Part shown: piece after piece, positions 1 through 11,510 of the stretch
Layout of the letters: the number at the start of each line of letters is the position of its first letter
Numbering within the stretch: position 1 is the stretch's first letter
Assembly: GCA_022819855.1 (NCBI GenBank)
Contig: JAJEGN010000005.1
Span: 1-64,000, forward strand
DNA from: Gammaproteobacteria bacterium
GTDB lineage: Bacteria > Pseudomonadota > Gammaproteobacteria > Steroidobacterales > Rariloculaceae
Length of the DNA: 64,000 nucleotides
Reading direction: 5' to 3'
Notes under the pieces: generated by a model
What the model saw: only the letters and a program-made list of their open reading frames with translations
Database searches by the model: none
What the model was told of the DNA's origin: nothing
Program-made: the position numbers and the translations under genes

Positions 1-50
1 GTTCTACGGGGCCCCGGGCCGCTTTACGGCCGTCCCCAGCCCCACATTGG

Positions 51-66
51 AGCGAAACGCGCGCCA
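51..66 (-). promoter_or_regulatory. sigma54-type -24/-12 promoter reading out of the left edge
   Basis: On the minus strand this stretch reads TGGCGCGCGTTTCGCT, which matches 14 of 16 positions of the sigma54 consensus TGGCACRNNNNTTGCW, with the essential GG (-24) and GC (-12) pairs in register. It would drive a gene to the left of the window. The NtrC-like palindrome at 70-86 lies directly upstream of it, so a nitrogen-regulated gene is the natural guess, but the gene itself is not visible. Confidence 0.5.
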
Positions 67-69
67 TGA

Positions 70-86
70 TGCACCAAAGCGGTGCA
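70..86. promoter_or_regulatory. NtrC-like inverted repeat
   Basis: The sequence TGCACCAAAGCGGTGCA is a perfect 6-bp inverted repeat with a 5-bp centre and closely follows the known NtrC half-site pattern TGCACYA-N5-TGGTGCA. It lies just upstream of the minus-strand sigma54-like promoter at 51-66. It is unusually close to that promoter for an enhancer, so it may be a low-affinity governor-type site or one of several sites. From here to 315 I see no gene. Confidence 0.45.
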
Positions 87-315
87 AAAAGGGAAGCGCC
101 CCGCCGCTGACTATTCTCGCCAACTCCTGACCGCCGCTGGACTCGGGGTGGGGCGACCGCTCACCTCGCCGCCCACCGCACCCCACCCGGTGGTCGAAGG
201 GATTCGGCGGGAGGCGATGCGATCGGTCGCCTTTGGTGTGGTCGTGGGGCGTGCGTCAGCCTGGAGCCTTCAATTGCCGCCGGCGCCGCCCGGTAGCGGG
301 GGACCTGGTCCGCGA

Positions 316-627
316 TCAGTTCGTGGTCGTCCTGCCGGCTTCGTTGTCGACCACCATCAAGGTATCGACGTAGAACAGTTCGGGGTCTGCGCCGAACTTG
401 GCCTTGAAGTGAGTCAGAAACTGGTCGTTGAAGAAGGCGCGGGCGTCGGCCTCGCTTTCCCACAGGTAAACCGAGTGGCCGGTGTGCTTGCTCTCGTCGT
501 AACTGAAATACTTGCGGATGAGCTTCGGCGTCGCCCGAAAACGGCCTTCGACCTCCTTGAAGCCTTCCATCATCTTCTGCCGCGGGACGGGGCCGGGCAG
601 GACGTACCTGACGAGAACCGTGTGCAT
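316..627 (-). CDS. small ferredoxin-like-fold monooxygenase-type protein (YdhR/ABM-like)
   Basis: A protein of 103 residues starting at the ATG at 627, chosen because AAGGAG lies 8 bases upstream; longer in-frame starts would add a low-complexity stretch without family character. The size, the N-terminal strand HTVLVRYVL, and the later pattern VYLWESEADARAFF (a strand, then an acidic helix) resemble the small dimeric alpha-beta barrel proteins annotated as YdhR-like or antibiotic-biosynthesis monooxygenases. The substrate is unknown and no cofactor-binding residues can be named. It is divergent from glyS; the 295 bp between them holds a TATACT -10-like hexamer at 879-884 on the glyS side. Confidence 0.6.
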   Translation of the reverse strand: MHTVLVRYVLPGPVPRQKMMEGFKEVEGRFRATPKLIRKYFSYDESKHTGHSVYLWESEADARAFFNDQFLTHFKAKFGADPELFYVDTLMVVDNEAGRTTTN

Positions 628-922
628 GAAGTTGCTCCTTCCAGGGGGTCTATTGCTGCGAACTATACGCTCGGCGACGTGCGATGCCCACGCCGCGATG
701 CCGAGCGATGCCGGCGTTTCCACGGGCTTCGGGAAGATCGAGGCGTCGGCGCTTGCGCGCCGGGATTCCGGCTGCGCGCAGCGTAGCCCTGCCGCTGCAA
801 CGGTATCCGCAGCGTTGAATGCGTCCTTCGGACTCGGAAATCGCCGGTGGACGGCTCCCGGCGAACGCCGCGCGTCGCTATACTCTCGCGCTTCGCCTCC
901 GCTCAACACCGTGCAGGCCGTT

Positions 923-2488
923 ATGGACTCGATGGAAAAAATCGTATCGCTGAGCAAGCGCCGCGGATTTATATTTCCGTCGAGCGAGATCTACGGCGGG
1001 CTGAACGGCTTCTGGGACTACGGTCCCCTCGGCGTCGCCCTCAAGCGCAACGTCAAGCAGGCCTGGTGGGATGACATGATCGGCCACCACGACGAGACCG
1101 CAACGGATACCGGCGCCCCTTCGCCATTCGCCATGGTCGGTATCGACAGCGCGCTGATCCTCAACCCGAAGGCCTGGGACGCGAGCGGTCACCTGAGCGG
1201 TTTCAGCGATCCGATGGTGGACTGCCGGGAGACCAGGAGCCGTTACCGGGCGGATCAACTGGTCGTGTTCGCCCCCGTATTCGAATCGCCGGACGGTGGC
1301 CGGGAAACGCTGACCGACATGCTCTTCGCGTCGCCGGGAGAGGCCGGCAAGACGCCGCAGGACGAACTCCTCGAGCCGCACCGCAAGCGGTTCCGGCGGA
1401 TCCTGAAGTCCCGCCCGGGCGATGCTGACCTGTCGATCGAAGTCATTGCCGGCGCCCTCGAAGACGAATCGGCGCGGGCCAGGACGCTCGCACCCGGCGC
1501 GAGCGAGCCCGGCACGCTGACGGCGCCGCGGGCGTTCAATCTCATGTTCAAGACGTACATCGGCGCGCTCGAGGACAGCTCGAGCGCCGCGTATCTGCGC
1601 CCCGAGACCGCCCAGGGAATCTTCTTGAATTTCAAGAACATACTCGACACTGCCCGCGTCAGGCTGCCGTTCGGGATCGGCCAGGTCGGCAAAGCCTTCC
1701 GCAACGAGATCAACCCGCGCAACTTTACGTTCCGCAGCCGCGAGTTCGAACAGATGGAAGTGGAGTTCTTCTGCCGGGCGGCCGACGCCGAGGCCTGGTA
1801 CGTCTATTGGCGCGACCGGCGTTACCGCTGGTACGTCGACCTCGGGCTCCGGCCGGACAAGCTCGCGCTGCGCGAGCATAAGGATTCGGAACTCGCCCAC
1901 TATGCCGCCTCCTGCGCCGACGTCGAATACCGCTTTCCGTTCGGTCAGAGCGAACTGGAGGGCATCGCCAATCGCACCGACTTCGATCTCCGCCAGCACA
2001 TGCAGGCGAGCGGCAAGGACCTGCGCTACTTCGACGACCAGGCCGGGCCGGACGAAGAGCGCCGTTACCTGCCGCATGTCATCGAGCCCTCGGCCGGCGC
2101 CGACCGGGCCACGCTCGCCTTCCTCTGCGACGCTTATGCCGAGGATGAAGTCGGCGGCGAACGCCGCACGGTCATGAAGCTGCACCCGAGGCTCGCGCCG
2201 GTCAAGGTCGCGGTGTTCCCGCTCGTTCGCAAGGAAGGCATGCCCGAGCGCGCACTGGCGATCTATCGCGAACTGCGCAGCAAGCTCGACGCCGCCTATG
2301 ACGAGAAAGGCGCGATCGGGCGGCGCTACCGGCGCCAGGACGAGGCCGGCACGCCGTACTGCGTCACGGTCGACGGCCAGACGCTGGGCGACGATACGGT
2401 CACCGTGCGCGAACGCGACAGTTGCGATCAAAAGCGGGTCGGCAGCGGCCAACTGGCCGATTACCTGGCCCAGTGCATCGGGACCTGA
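923..2488 (+). CDS. glyS: glycine--tRNA ligase, single-chain homodimeric type
   Basis: Charges tRNA-Gly with glycine in the cytoplasm. The 521-residue protein begins MDSMEKIVSLSKRRGFIF and carries SSEIYGGLNGFWDYGPLG (residues ~20-37), typical of the single-polypeptide class II GlyRS. Class II core motifs follow, including YLRPETAQGIFLNFKN and FRNEINPRNFTFRSREFEQMEVEFF, and the end is an anticodon-binding domain (LHPRLAPVKVAVFPLV, then VTVDGQTLGDDTVTVRERDS). The ATG at 923 is preferred; GTG 911 and ATG 932 are alternatives. It is followed after 3 bases by gmhB. In Pseudomonas the same place holds the unrelated two-subunit glyQ/glyS, so this is an apparent in-place replacement. Confidence 0.95.
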   Translation: MDSMEKIVSLSKRRGFIFPSSEIYGGLNGFWDYGPLGVALKRNVKQAWWDDMIGHHDETATDTGAPSPFAMVGIDSALILNPKAWDASGHLSGFSDPMVDCRETRSRYRADQLVVFAPVFESPDGGRETLTDMLFASPGEAGKTPQDELLEPHRKRFRRILKSRPGDADLSIEVIAGALEDESARARTLAPGASEPGTLTAPRAFNLMFKTYIGALEDSSSAAYLRPETAQGIFLNFKNILDTARVRLPFGIGQVGKAFRNEINPRNFTFRSREFEQMEVEFFCRAADAEAWYVYWRDRRYRWYVDLGLRPDKLALREHKDSELAHYAASCADVEYRFPFGQSELEGIANRTDFDLRQHMQASGKDLRYFDDQAGPDEERRYLPHVIEPSAGADRATLAFLCDAYAEDEVGGERRTVMKLHPRLAPVKVAVFPLVRKEGMPERALAIYRELRSKLDAAYDEKGAIGRRYRRQDEAGTPYCVTVDGQTLGDDTVTVRERDSCDQKRVGSGQLADYLAQCIGT

Positions 2489-2491
2489 CGC

Positions 2492-3052
2492 GTGGGCGAG
2501 GCGGCCGGCCAGCTCGTCCTGCTCGATCGTGACGGCGTCATCAACCAGGACTCCGGCGACTACATCAAGTCGCCCTCCGAGTGGCATGCGATTCCGGGCA
2601 GTCTCGAGGCGATAGCGCGCCTGCATGGCGTGGGCTATCGCATCGTCGTCGTCAGCAACCAGTCAGGCGTCGGTCGGGGCCTCTTCCCGGCGAGCACGCT
2701 CGAGGCGATCAACGCACGCATGCGGCGCGAGGTCGAGGCCGCCGGCGGCGCGCTCTCGGGCGTGTATTGCTGCCCGCATCGGCCCGACGAGGGCTGCGAC
2801 TGCCGCAAGCCCGCGCCGGGACTCCTGCGGCGGATCGAGAGCGACTTCGGACAATCGCTGCGCGATGCGCCCTTCGTCGGCGACAGCCTGACAGACATCG
2901 ATGCCGCCCTGGCTGTGGGAGCGCGACCGATGCTCGTCAGAACCGGTTATGGGCTGCAGACCGAGAAAGCCCTCGGAAACCGTAAACCGGAAGTTCACGC
3001 CGACCTCGCAAGCGCCGTTGCCGCCGTGCTCGCCGAACGGCGGGATGCCTGA
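2492..3052 (+). CDS. gmhB: D-glycero-beta-D-manno-heptose 1,7-bisphosphate 7-phosphatase
   Basis: HAD-superfamily phosphatase that removes the C7 phosphate of heptose bisphosphate on the way to ADP-heptose for the LPS inner core. The 186-residue protein has the HAD nucleophile motif LLDRDGVIN (residues ~8-16), the second motif VVVSNQSG, the Cys/His zinc-loop YCCPHRPDEGCDCRKP characteristic of GmhB, and the acidic motif FVGDSLTDIDAA. The GTG start lies 3 bases after glyS, and the end overlaps the next gene if the first of its two ATGs is used. Its presence implies a Gram-negative outer membrane with heptose-containing LPS. Confidence 0.93.
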   Translation: MGEAAGQLVLLDRDGVINQDSGDYIKSPSEWHAIPGSLEAIARLHGVGYRIVVVSNQSGVGRGLFPASTLEAINARMRREVEAAGGALSGVYCCPHRPDEGCDCRKPAPGLLRRIESDFGQSLRDAPFVGDSLTDIDAALAVGARPMLVRTGYGLQTEKALGNRKPEVHADLASAVAAVLAERRDA

Positions 3053-3053
3053 C

Positions 3054-3776
3054 ATGCGCCAGTGGCTCGGTTCGGTCGTCTTCACGGTGTATCTGTTCGT
3101 CTCCGTTGCGATCTACAGCATCGTGGTCATCGCATCGGCGCCGTTTCCGCATCGCGTCACCTATCGCTTGTGCGTCTACTGGGTCGACTCGGCCCTGTTC
3201 CTTCTGCGCAAGCTCTGCCGCCTCGACCATGTCGTCGAGGGACTCGAGAACCTGCCCGAGCAGAACACGGTCGTGCTCGTCAAGCATTCCTCCGCCTGGG
3301 AAGCGCTCGCGCAATTCAAGCTGTTTCCGACACAGACCTGGGTCATGAAGAGGGAGTTGCTGCTCGCGCCTCTCCTCGGTTGGGTGATCATGTTGCTCAA
3401 GCCCATAGCGATCGACCGCGGCTCCGGGCGCATCGCCGTACAGAAGGTCATCGACGAAGGTCAGAAACGTCTCGCGGAAGGCTTCTGGATCGTCATCTTT
3501 CCCGAAGGCACACGGGTTCCGCCGGGCGAGTCGCGGCGCTACGGGCTGAGCGGCGCGCTGCTCGCGAGCGCCGCGGGGCGCCCCGTGGTACCTGTCGCGC
3601 ACAACGCGGGCGTGTTCTGGCCGCGGCGCAGTTGGCTGAAGCGTCCGGGAACGATTCAGGTCGCGGTCGGGCCCGCCATCCCGACCGTCGGCCGCGAACC
3701 GCGGGACGTCATGGCCGAGGTTCGCGGGTGGATCGAGGGCAGGATCGCGGAAATGGACTCGCCGCCCGCAGCATAG
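3054..3776 (+). CDS. plsC: PlsC-type 1-acyl-sn-glycerol-3-phosphate acyltransferase
   Basis: Inner-membrane acyltransferase that adds the second acyl chain to lysophosphatidic acid, or a related lysophospholipid acyltransferase. The 240-residue protein starts MRQWLGSVVFTVYLF and has one N-terminal membrane segment (to about residue 28). The usual HX4D motif appears as HSSAWE, with Glu for Asp, a variant I believe also occurs in other proteobacterial members. The FPEGTR motif is intact near residue 150. An ATG at 3045 is possible and would overlap gmhB; the gene is clearly in the glyS-gmhB operon. The linkage acyltransferase-gmhB near gyrB is the same as in Pseudomonas. Confidence 0.88.
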   Translation: MRQWLGSVVFTVYLFVSVAIYSIVVIASAPFPHRVTYRLCVYWVDSALFLLRKLCRLDHVVEGLENLPEQNTVVLVKHSSAWEALAQFKLFPTQTWVMKRELLLAPLLGWVIMLLKPIAIDRGSGRIAVQKVIDEGQKRLAEGFWIVIFPEGTRVPPGESRRYGLSGALLASAAGRPVVPVAHNAGVFWPRRSWLKRPGTIQVAVGPAIPTVGREPRDVMAEVRGWIEGRIAEMDSPPAA

Positions 3777-3906
3777 CCCCGGCCACGGTGGCGGGAGCCT
3801 GCGCACTCAGCCCGGGGGGCACGGACGGCAGCATGGCTGAAGTCGAATCGCGCCGCATGTAAACTGCGCGTTCAGAACGCATCGACACCAACACGCGGAG
3901 TTGCAA

Positions 3907-4821
3907 ATGCGAAGCCTGAACGGCGCCAATGCCGCAGTCGGCTTGATGGCGGGCTTGTTGTTGCCCTGTCTGACGGCGGTCGCCCAGGTCGATCTCACCG
4001 GCAATTGGGTCGCGCTGTACCACGAGGATGCCCCCGAGCGTCTGCCCGGACCGGCACTTGGAGATTACCTCGAACTGCCGATCAACGAGGCCGCGAGGAT
4101 GCGGGCCGACAGCTACCACCCCAACAGGATATCCGCGGTCCAGGAGTACCAGTGCCGGCCCCACGGGGGCGACTATTCCATGCGCGGCCTCTCGGTGCCC
4201 ATGCGGATCTGGGAAGAATACGATCCGGACACCCAGCAACTTGTCGCCATTCGCACCCGCATGGCGTGGATGGAGATGGAGCGGACGATCTACATGGACG
4301 GCCGCCCCCATCCGCCCGAATACGAGCGCCACACCTGGCAGGGATTCTCCACGGGCGTCTGGGAGGGCAATACGCTCAGGACGACCACCACGCACTTCAA
4401 GCCGTCCTATCTGCGGCGCAACGGCATGCCGAGAAGCGCCAAGGCCACATTGACCGAAGTCTGGGTCCGGCACGGCAACTATCTGACGGTGCTGACCTAC
4501 ATCGACGATCCGGCTTTCCTGACCGAACCGCTGGTCAGAACGTCCAACTGGGCCCTCGAGCCCGGCGCGCAGATGCGGCCGAATACCTGCACGCCGGCGC
4601 CCGAAGTCCCCGTACCGGAAGGCACGGTGCCGCATGTCATGCCGGGCGAAAACCCCTTTGGCCGCGAGTTTTCCGAGATCTTCGGCGTTCCATATGACGC
4701 GGCCCGCGGCGGGGCCGAGACCCTGTATCCGGAATATCGGATGACGATGGGTGAAGTGCCGACGGCCCCCCAGTGCAGCCGGTACTGCATTTGCACGGGA
4801 CTGGGCAATTGTCCGGAATGA
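3907..4821 (+). CDS. secreted protein of unknown function, paralogue of the product at 5780-6580
   Basis: A 304-residue protein with a Sec signal peptide (residues 1 to ~27, ending in TAVAQ) followed by DLTGNWV, a signature shared with the third gene of this operon (DLTGYWV). The two also share a WQG(F/Y)S..W segment and a TTH-x-(K/R)P-x-YLR-x-NG block. The tail is cysteine-rich (QCSRYCICTGLGNC), suggesting disulphides in the periplasm. No catalytic motif is recognised. The stop codon overlaps the start of the hydrolase gene as ATGA, so translation of the three genes is probably coupled. Proteins of this style are known to me mainly from gammaproteobacteria and sphingomonads; their biochemical role is not known to me. 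Confidence 0.85.
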   Translation: MRSLNGANAAVGLMAGLLLPCLTAVAQVDLTGNWVALYHEDAPERLPGPALGDYLELPINEAARMRADSYHPNRISAVQEYQCRPHGGDYSMRGLSVPMRIWEEYDPDTQQLVAIRTRMAWMEMERTIYMDGRPHPPEYERHTWQGFSTGVWEGNTLRTTTTHFKPSYLRRNGMPRSAKATLTEVWVRHGNYLTVLTYIDDPAFLTEPLVRTSNWALEPGAQMRPNTCTPAPEVPVPEGTVPHVMPGENPFGREFSEIFGVPYDAARGGAETLYPEYRMTMGEVPTAPQCSRYCICTGLGNCPE

Positions 4822-5783
4822 AACCCGGCATGCGCCCACATTGGCTGCAATGGCTGTCGGCGGCGGCCCTGACGACGCTGCTGGCCGCTCCGGCCCTCGC
4901 CCAGCAGAGCGGGAGTCCGGGCGACGCCGAGATTCACGTGCTCCCCGTTCAAGGCAACGTTTACATGCTCGTCGGGCCGCGCGGCAACACCACGCTGCAG
5001 GTCGGTTACGACGGCGTACTGCTCGTGGATACGCAAACCGCCGAGTTGGCGCCGCAAATAGCCGAGCATATTCATGAACTTGCGGCAGACCCCGTCCGCT
5101 ACATGATTATCAATACGCACGTGCATCCGGATCACAGCGGCGGCAACCAGGCGCTGTCGAACATGGGCCGGCAGGAAACCGGCGTCGGCACGGAGATCGT
5201 CGCCCACGAGAACGTGCTCGTGCGCATGACCGCACCACCCGACGAAGACGTGCCGGAGACGCAGCTATCTCCCGAAGGATGGCCGACGATGGCCTATTTC
5301 CTGCCCTACCGCGATATTCACTTCAACGGCGAGCCCATAGAAATACTGCACCAGCCCGCGGCCCATACCGATGGCGACAGCCTGGTGTTTTTTCGCCGCT
5401 CGGATGTCCTGAGCACCGGGGACATCTACACGCCGGAGCGGTACCCGGTCATCGATCTGGATCGGGGCGGCAGCGTCCAGGGCGTCATCGACGCCTTGAA
5501 CCGAATCATCCGGATCGCGGTGCCCGAGGACAAGCAGGAGGGCGGCACGAAGGTGATCCCCGGACATGGCCGGCTTTCCGAAGAAGCCGACGTCGTCGAA
5601 TACCGGGACATGGTCACGATTATTCGCGATCGCGTGCAGGCGCTGATTGACGACGGCATGTCCCTGGAAGAGGTCCAGGCGGCCCGTCCATCGTTTGACT
5701 ACGACACCGAATACGGCGCCGATTCGGGGTCCTGGACAACGGAAATGTTTGTGGAAGCCATGTACCGGAGTCTCAGCGAATGA
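4818..5783 (+). CDS. exported metallo-beta-lactamase-fold hydrolase
   Basis: A 321-residue protein with a signal peptide (cleavage likely after LAAPALA). It contains the full zinc-binding set of the MBL fold: H101-x-H103-x-D105-H106 (in THVHPDHSGGN), H183 (PAAHTDGDS), D202 (LSTGDIY) and H250 (IPGHG). The spacing resembles periplasmic SoxH/quinoprotein-relay-type MBL proteins rather than true beta-lactamases; the substrate cannot be inferred. The ATG at 4818 overlaps the previous stop and its own stop overlaps the next ATG, both as ATGA. Being sandwiched between two paralogous exported proteins suggests that the three act together in the periplasm. Confidence 0.9.
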   Translation: MKPGMRPHWLQWLSAAALTTLLAAPALAQQSGSPGDAEIHVLPVQGNVYMLVGPRGNTTLQVGYDGVLLVDTQTAELAPQIAEHIHELAADPVRYMIINTHVHPDHSGGNQALSNMGRQETGVGTEIVAHENVLVRMTAPPDEDVPETQLSPEGWPTMAYFLPYRDIHFNGEPIEILHQPAAHTDGDSLVFFRRSDVLSTGDIYTPERYPVIDLDRGGSVQGVIDALNRIIRIAVPEDKQEGGTKVIPGHGRLSEEADVVEYRDMVTIIRDRVQALIDDGMSLEEVQAARPSFDYDTEYGADSGSWTTEMFVEAMYRSLSE

Positions 5784-6580
5784 GCAGGTTCACCCGATCG
5801 GGCATTTCACTGGCGGCCGCGCTGACGCTGACGGTGGGTCCGGCCGCGTTGTCGCAGTCGCAGACGTCTCCGCGGGACTCCGCGCCCGTCGATCTGACGG
5901 GTTACTGGGTGTCTGTGGTTACCGAGGACTGGCGCTGGCGCATGATCGTTCCGGGCAAGGGCGACTATGCAAGTATTCCGGTCAACGCCGAAGGAATCCG
6001 GGTGGCCGACCAATGGGAGCCCGGCGTAACGGAACCGGGCGAGGAATGCCGTCCCTACGGTGCGGCGGGCATCATGCGCGTACCGGGCCGCCTGCACATC
6101 ACGTGGGAAGACGATCGGACGCTGCGAATCGACACCGATGCGGGCACGCAGACGCGGCTGTTTCACTTTGACGGCGGTGAAGCTCGGCCCGAGATGGAAC
6201 CCTCCTGGCAGGGCTACTCGTCGGCGCGCTGGGAACCGCCGCCGGGCGGTCGCGCTTTCCTTGGGTTTGCCGCACCTCCGGACCTTGGCGCCGCAGTTGG
6301 AAGTGCTGGATCGGGCACATCGCGTTGGCGATCGCTTGAAGCGGTCACGACCCATCTACGGCCCGGTTACCTGCGTTGGAACGGCGTTCCCTACAGCGCA
6401 GATACCGTCCTCACCGAATACTACGACGTCGCCGACATGCCCAACGGGGATACCTGGCTTTTCGTCACGACCATAGTCGACGACCCGCAGTATCTTGAAG
6501 TCCCTTACGTGACGAGCACCAATTTCAAGAAACAAGCCGACGATTCGGGCTGGAACCCGACATCCTGTTCGGACGGCTGA
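5780..6580 (+). CDS. secreted protein of unknown function, paralogue of the product at 3907-4821
   Basis: A 266-residue exported protein (signal peptide to about residue 28, ending in ALSQS) containing DLTGYWVSVVTEDWRWRM, WQGYSSARW and TTHLRPGYLRWNGVPYS, the last two matching blocks of the first gene of the operon. It lacks that gene's cysteine-rich tail and has an extra proline/glycine-rich linker near residues 150-180. It starts inside the stop of the MBL gene (ATGA). It is the last gene of the operon, and the 91 bp to the convergent gyrB stop contain no clear hairpin terminator. Confidence 0.83.
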   Translation: MSRFTRSGISLAAALTLTVGPAALSQSQTSPRDSAPVDLTGYWVSVVTEDWRWRMIVPGKGDYASIPVNAEGIRVADQWEPGVTEPGEECRPYGAAGIMRVPGRLHITWEDDRTLRIDTDAGTQTRLFHFDGGEARPEMEPSWQGYSSARWEPPPGGRAFLGFAAPPDLGAAVGSAGSGTSRWRSLEAVTTHLRPGYLRWNGVPYSADTVLTEYYDVADMPNGDTWLFVTTIVDDPQYLEVPYVTSTNFKKQADDSGWNPTSCSDG

Positions 6581-6671
6581 GGGCGTTCAACCAGGCCTTG
6601 CGAGGCGGTCTTCCGCCACAAAAGCAATTTGATCGCGGGTTGCGGTTGCTCACGGCCGCGGGCACAGCGGG

Positions 6672-10183
<3,512 letters not shown>

Positions 10184-10217
10184 GGTCAGAGCGTCTCCCC
10201 GAAAACGCGGCCGCCGT

Positions 10218-11321
10218 TCACAGCCGCATGGGCATCACCACGTACTGTGTCGTACTGTTGTCCTGGGCCGTGATCAGGCAGCTCGAATCGCCGTCGCGAA
10301 GCCCGATCTGGACGTTTTCGCCGTCGATGTGCGCGAGGGCATCGAGCAGATAGTTCACGTTGAAGCCGATCTCCAGCGCATCGCCGCCATACTCGACTTC
10401 GACGGTCTCGACGGCCTCCTCCTGCTCCGGGTTGTTCGCATAAATCACGGCGTTGTTTTCGCCGAGTTCGAGCCGCACGCCGCGGAGCTTGTCATTTGCA
10501 AGGACCGCTGCTCTCTGCAGCGCGTGATGGAATTCCTCGCGGTCCGCAACGACGGTATTGGGCGGATCCAGGGGAATCACGCGGCCATAGTCCGGGAACT
10601 GACCGTCAATGAGCGTCGACGTCATCCGGAGACCGTCCAACTCCACGCGCAGGTGACTGGTCCCGATCATCATGAGGGCATCGCCCTCCTGCCCGAGCGA
10701 ACGGCTGAGTTCCAGGATGCCCTTGCGCGGGACGATGACGCGCTGCGCTGCCCCCGGCTCGCCCAGGGAGATTTCGGACAAGGCCAGGCGATGGCCGTCG
10801 GTCGCGACTCCGCGCAGCCCCTGCAGACCATCGGTACCGGTTTCAAGCAGCAGGCCATTGAGGTAGTAGCGCACGTCCTGCTGAGCCATCGAGAACTGAG
10901 TCCGGTTCAGCAGTTCGTGCAAGGCCTTCTGGGGTATGCGCAAGGTCTGCTGGGTTGCCATCTCATCGACCGTGGGAAAGTCCGTCGCGGACAGTGTTGC
11001 CAGCGTGTAGCGACCCCTCCCACCCTTGATGACCATGCGGTTACCGTCAAGCGCGGCATTCACTACGGTTCCTTCCGGCAGGAGCCTGCAGATGTCGTGC
11101 AGCTTTCGACCCGGAACCGTCGTTTCACCCGGTGCTTCGACTTCCACCGGTGTGCCGGCCACGAGTTCGACTTCAAGATCCGTCGCCGTAACGGAGAGCT
11201 TGCCGCCGGCGACCTTGAGCAACACGTTGCCCAGGATCGGCATCGTTGAACGGCGCTCCACGACGCCGACGACCGCATGCAGAAGCTTGAGGAGATCCTC
11301 CCTCGGTACGCTGAACTTCAT
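10218..11321 (-). CDS. dnaN: DNA polymerase III subunit beta (sliding clamp)
   Basis: Ring-shaped clamp that tethers the replicative polymerase and binds many repair factors. The 367-residue length is normal. The N-terminus MKFSVPREDLLKLLHAVVGVVERRSTMPILGNVLLK, the repeated DGHRLAL-type strand and the C-terminal QYVVMPMRL are characteristic. It is the second gene of the dnaA cluster, separated from dnaA by an AT-rich 189-bp gap containing an inverted repeat and a DnaA-box-like sequence. Confidence 0.97.
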   Translation of the reverse strand: MKFSVPREDLLKLLHAVVGVVERRSTMPILGNVLLKVAGGKLSVTATDLEVELVAGTPVEVEAPGETTVPGRKLHDICRLLPEGTVVNAALDGNRMVIKGGRGRYTLATLSATDFPTVDEMATQQTLRIPQKALHELLNRTQFSMAQQDVRYYLNGLLLETGTDGLQGLRGVATDGHRLALSEISLGEPGAAQRVIVPRKGILELSRSLGQEGDALMMIGTSHLRVELDGLRMTSTLIDGQFPDYGRVIPLDPPNTVVADREEFHHALQRAAVLANDKLRGVRLELGENNAVIYANNPEQEEAVETVEVEYGGDALEIGFNVNYLLDALAHIDGENVQIGLRDGDSSCLITAQDNSTTQYVVMPMRL

Positions 11322-11385
11322 TGTCTGTATTACCTATATGGACTTATGTAGGTTACGGTGACTATTAGCCAGGAAAAACCGTTGA

Positions 11386-11404
11386 AAAGGGAGATAATCC
11401 CTTT
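11386..11404 (-). terminator. possible hairpin between dnaA and dnaN
   Basis: AAAGGGA-GATAA-TCCCTTT is a 7-bp perfect inverted repeat in the AT-rich dnaA-dnaN gap. On the minus strand it is followed by TTTTC, so it could be a weak terminator of dnaA or part of an unwinding region. It could equally be a chance palindrome. Confidence 0.3.
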
Positions 11405-11436
11405 ATAAACAGATACTTAAGCACCATACTGCAGTG

Positions 11437-11445
11437 TGTGGAAAC
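11437..11445 (-). promoter_or_regulatory. DnaA-box-like 9-mer downstream of dnaA
   Basis: The plus strand reads TGTGGAAAC, 7 of 9 matches to the reverse of TTATCCACA. It lies in the AT-rich dnaA-dnaN spacer. Alone it is weak evidence for an origin element. Confidence 0.3.
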
Positions 11446-11510
11446 ACCGCTATCCTGTGTAGTGCCTGTGCATGGATTGCACCTGGAAAGTTGTCAAGAG
11501 CTTGTTCCCA

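Noticed and set aside
878-2626. 582-codon antisense frame over glyS
   Set aside because: The same codon-mirror effect; GlyRS motifs are on the plus strand.
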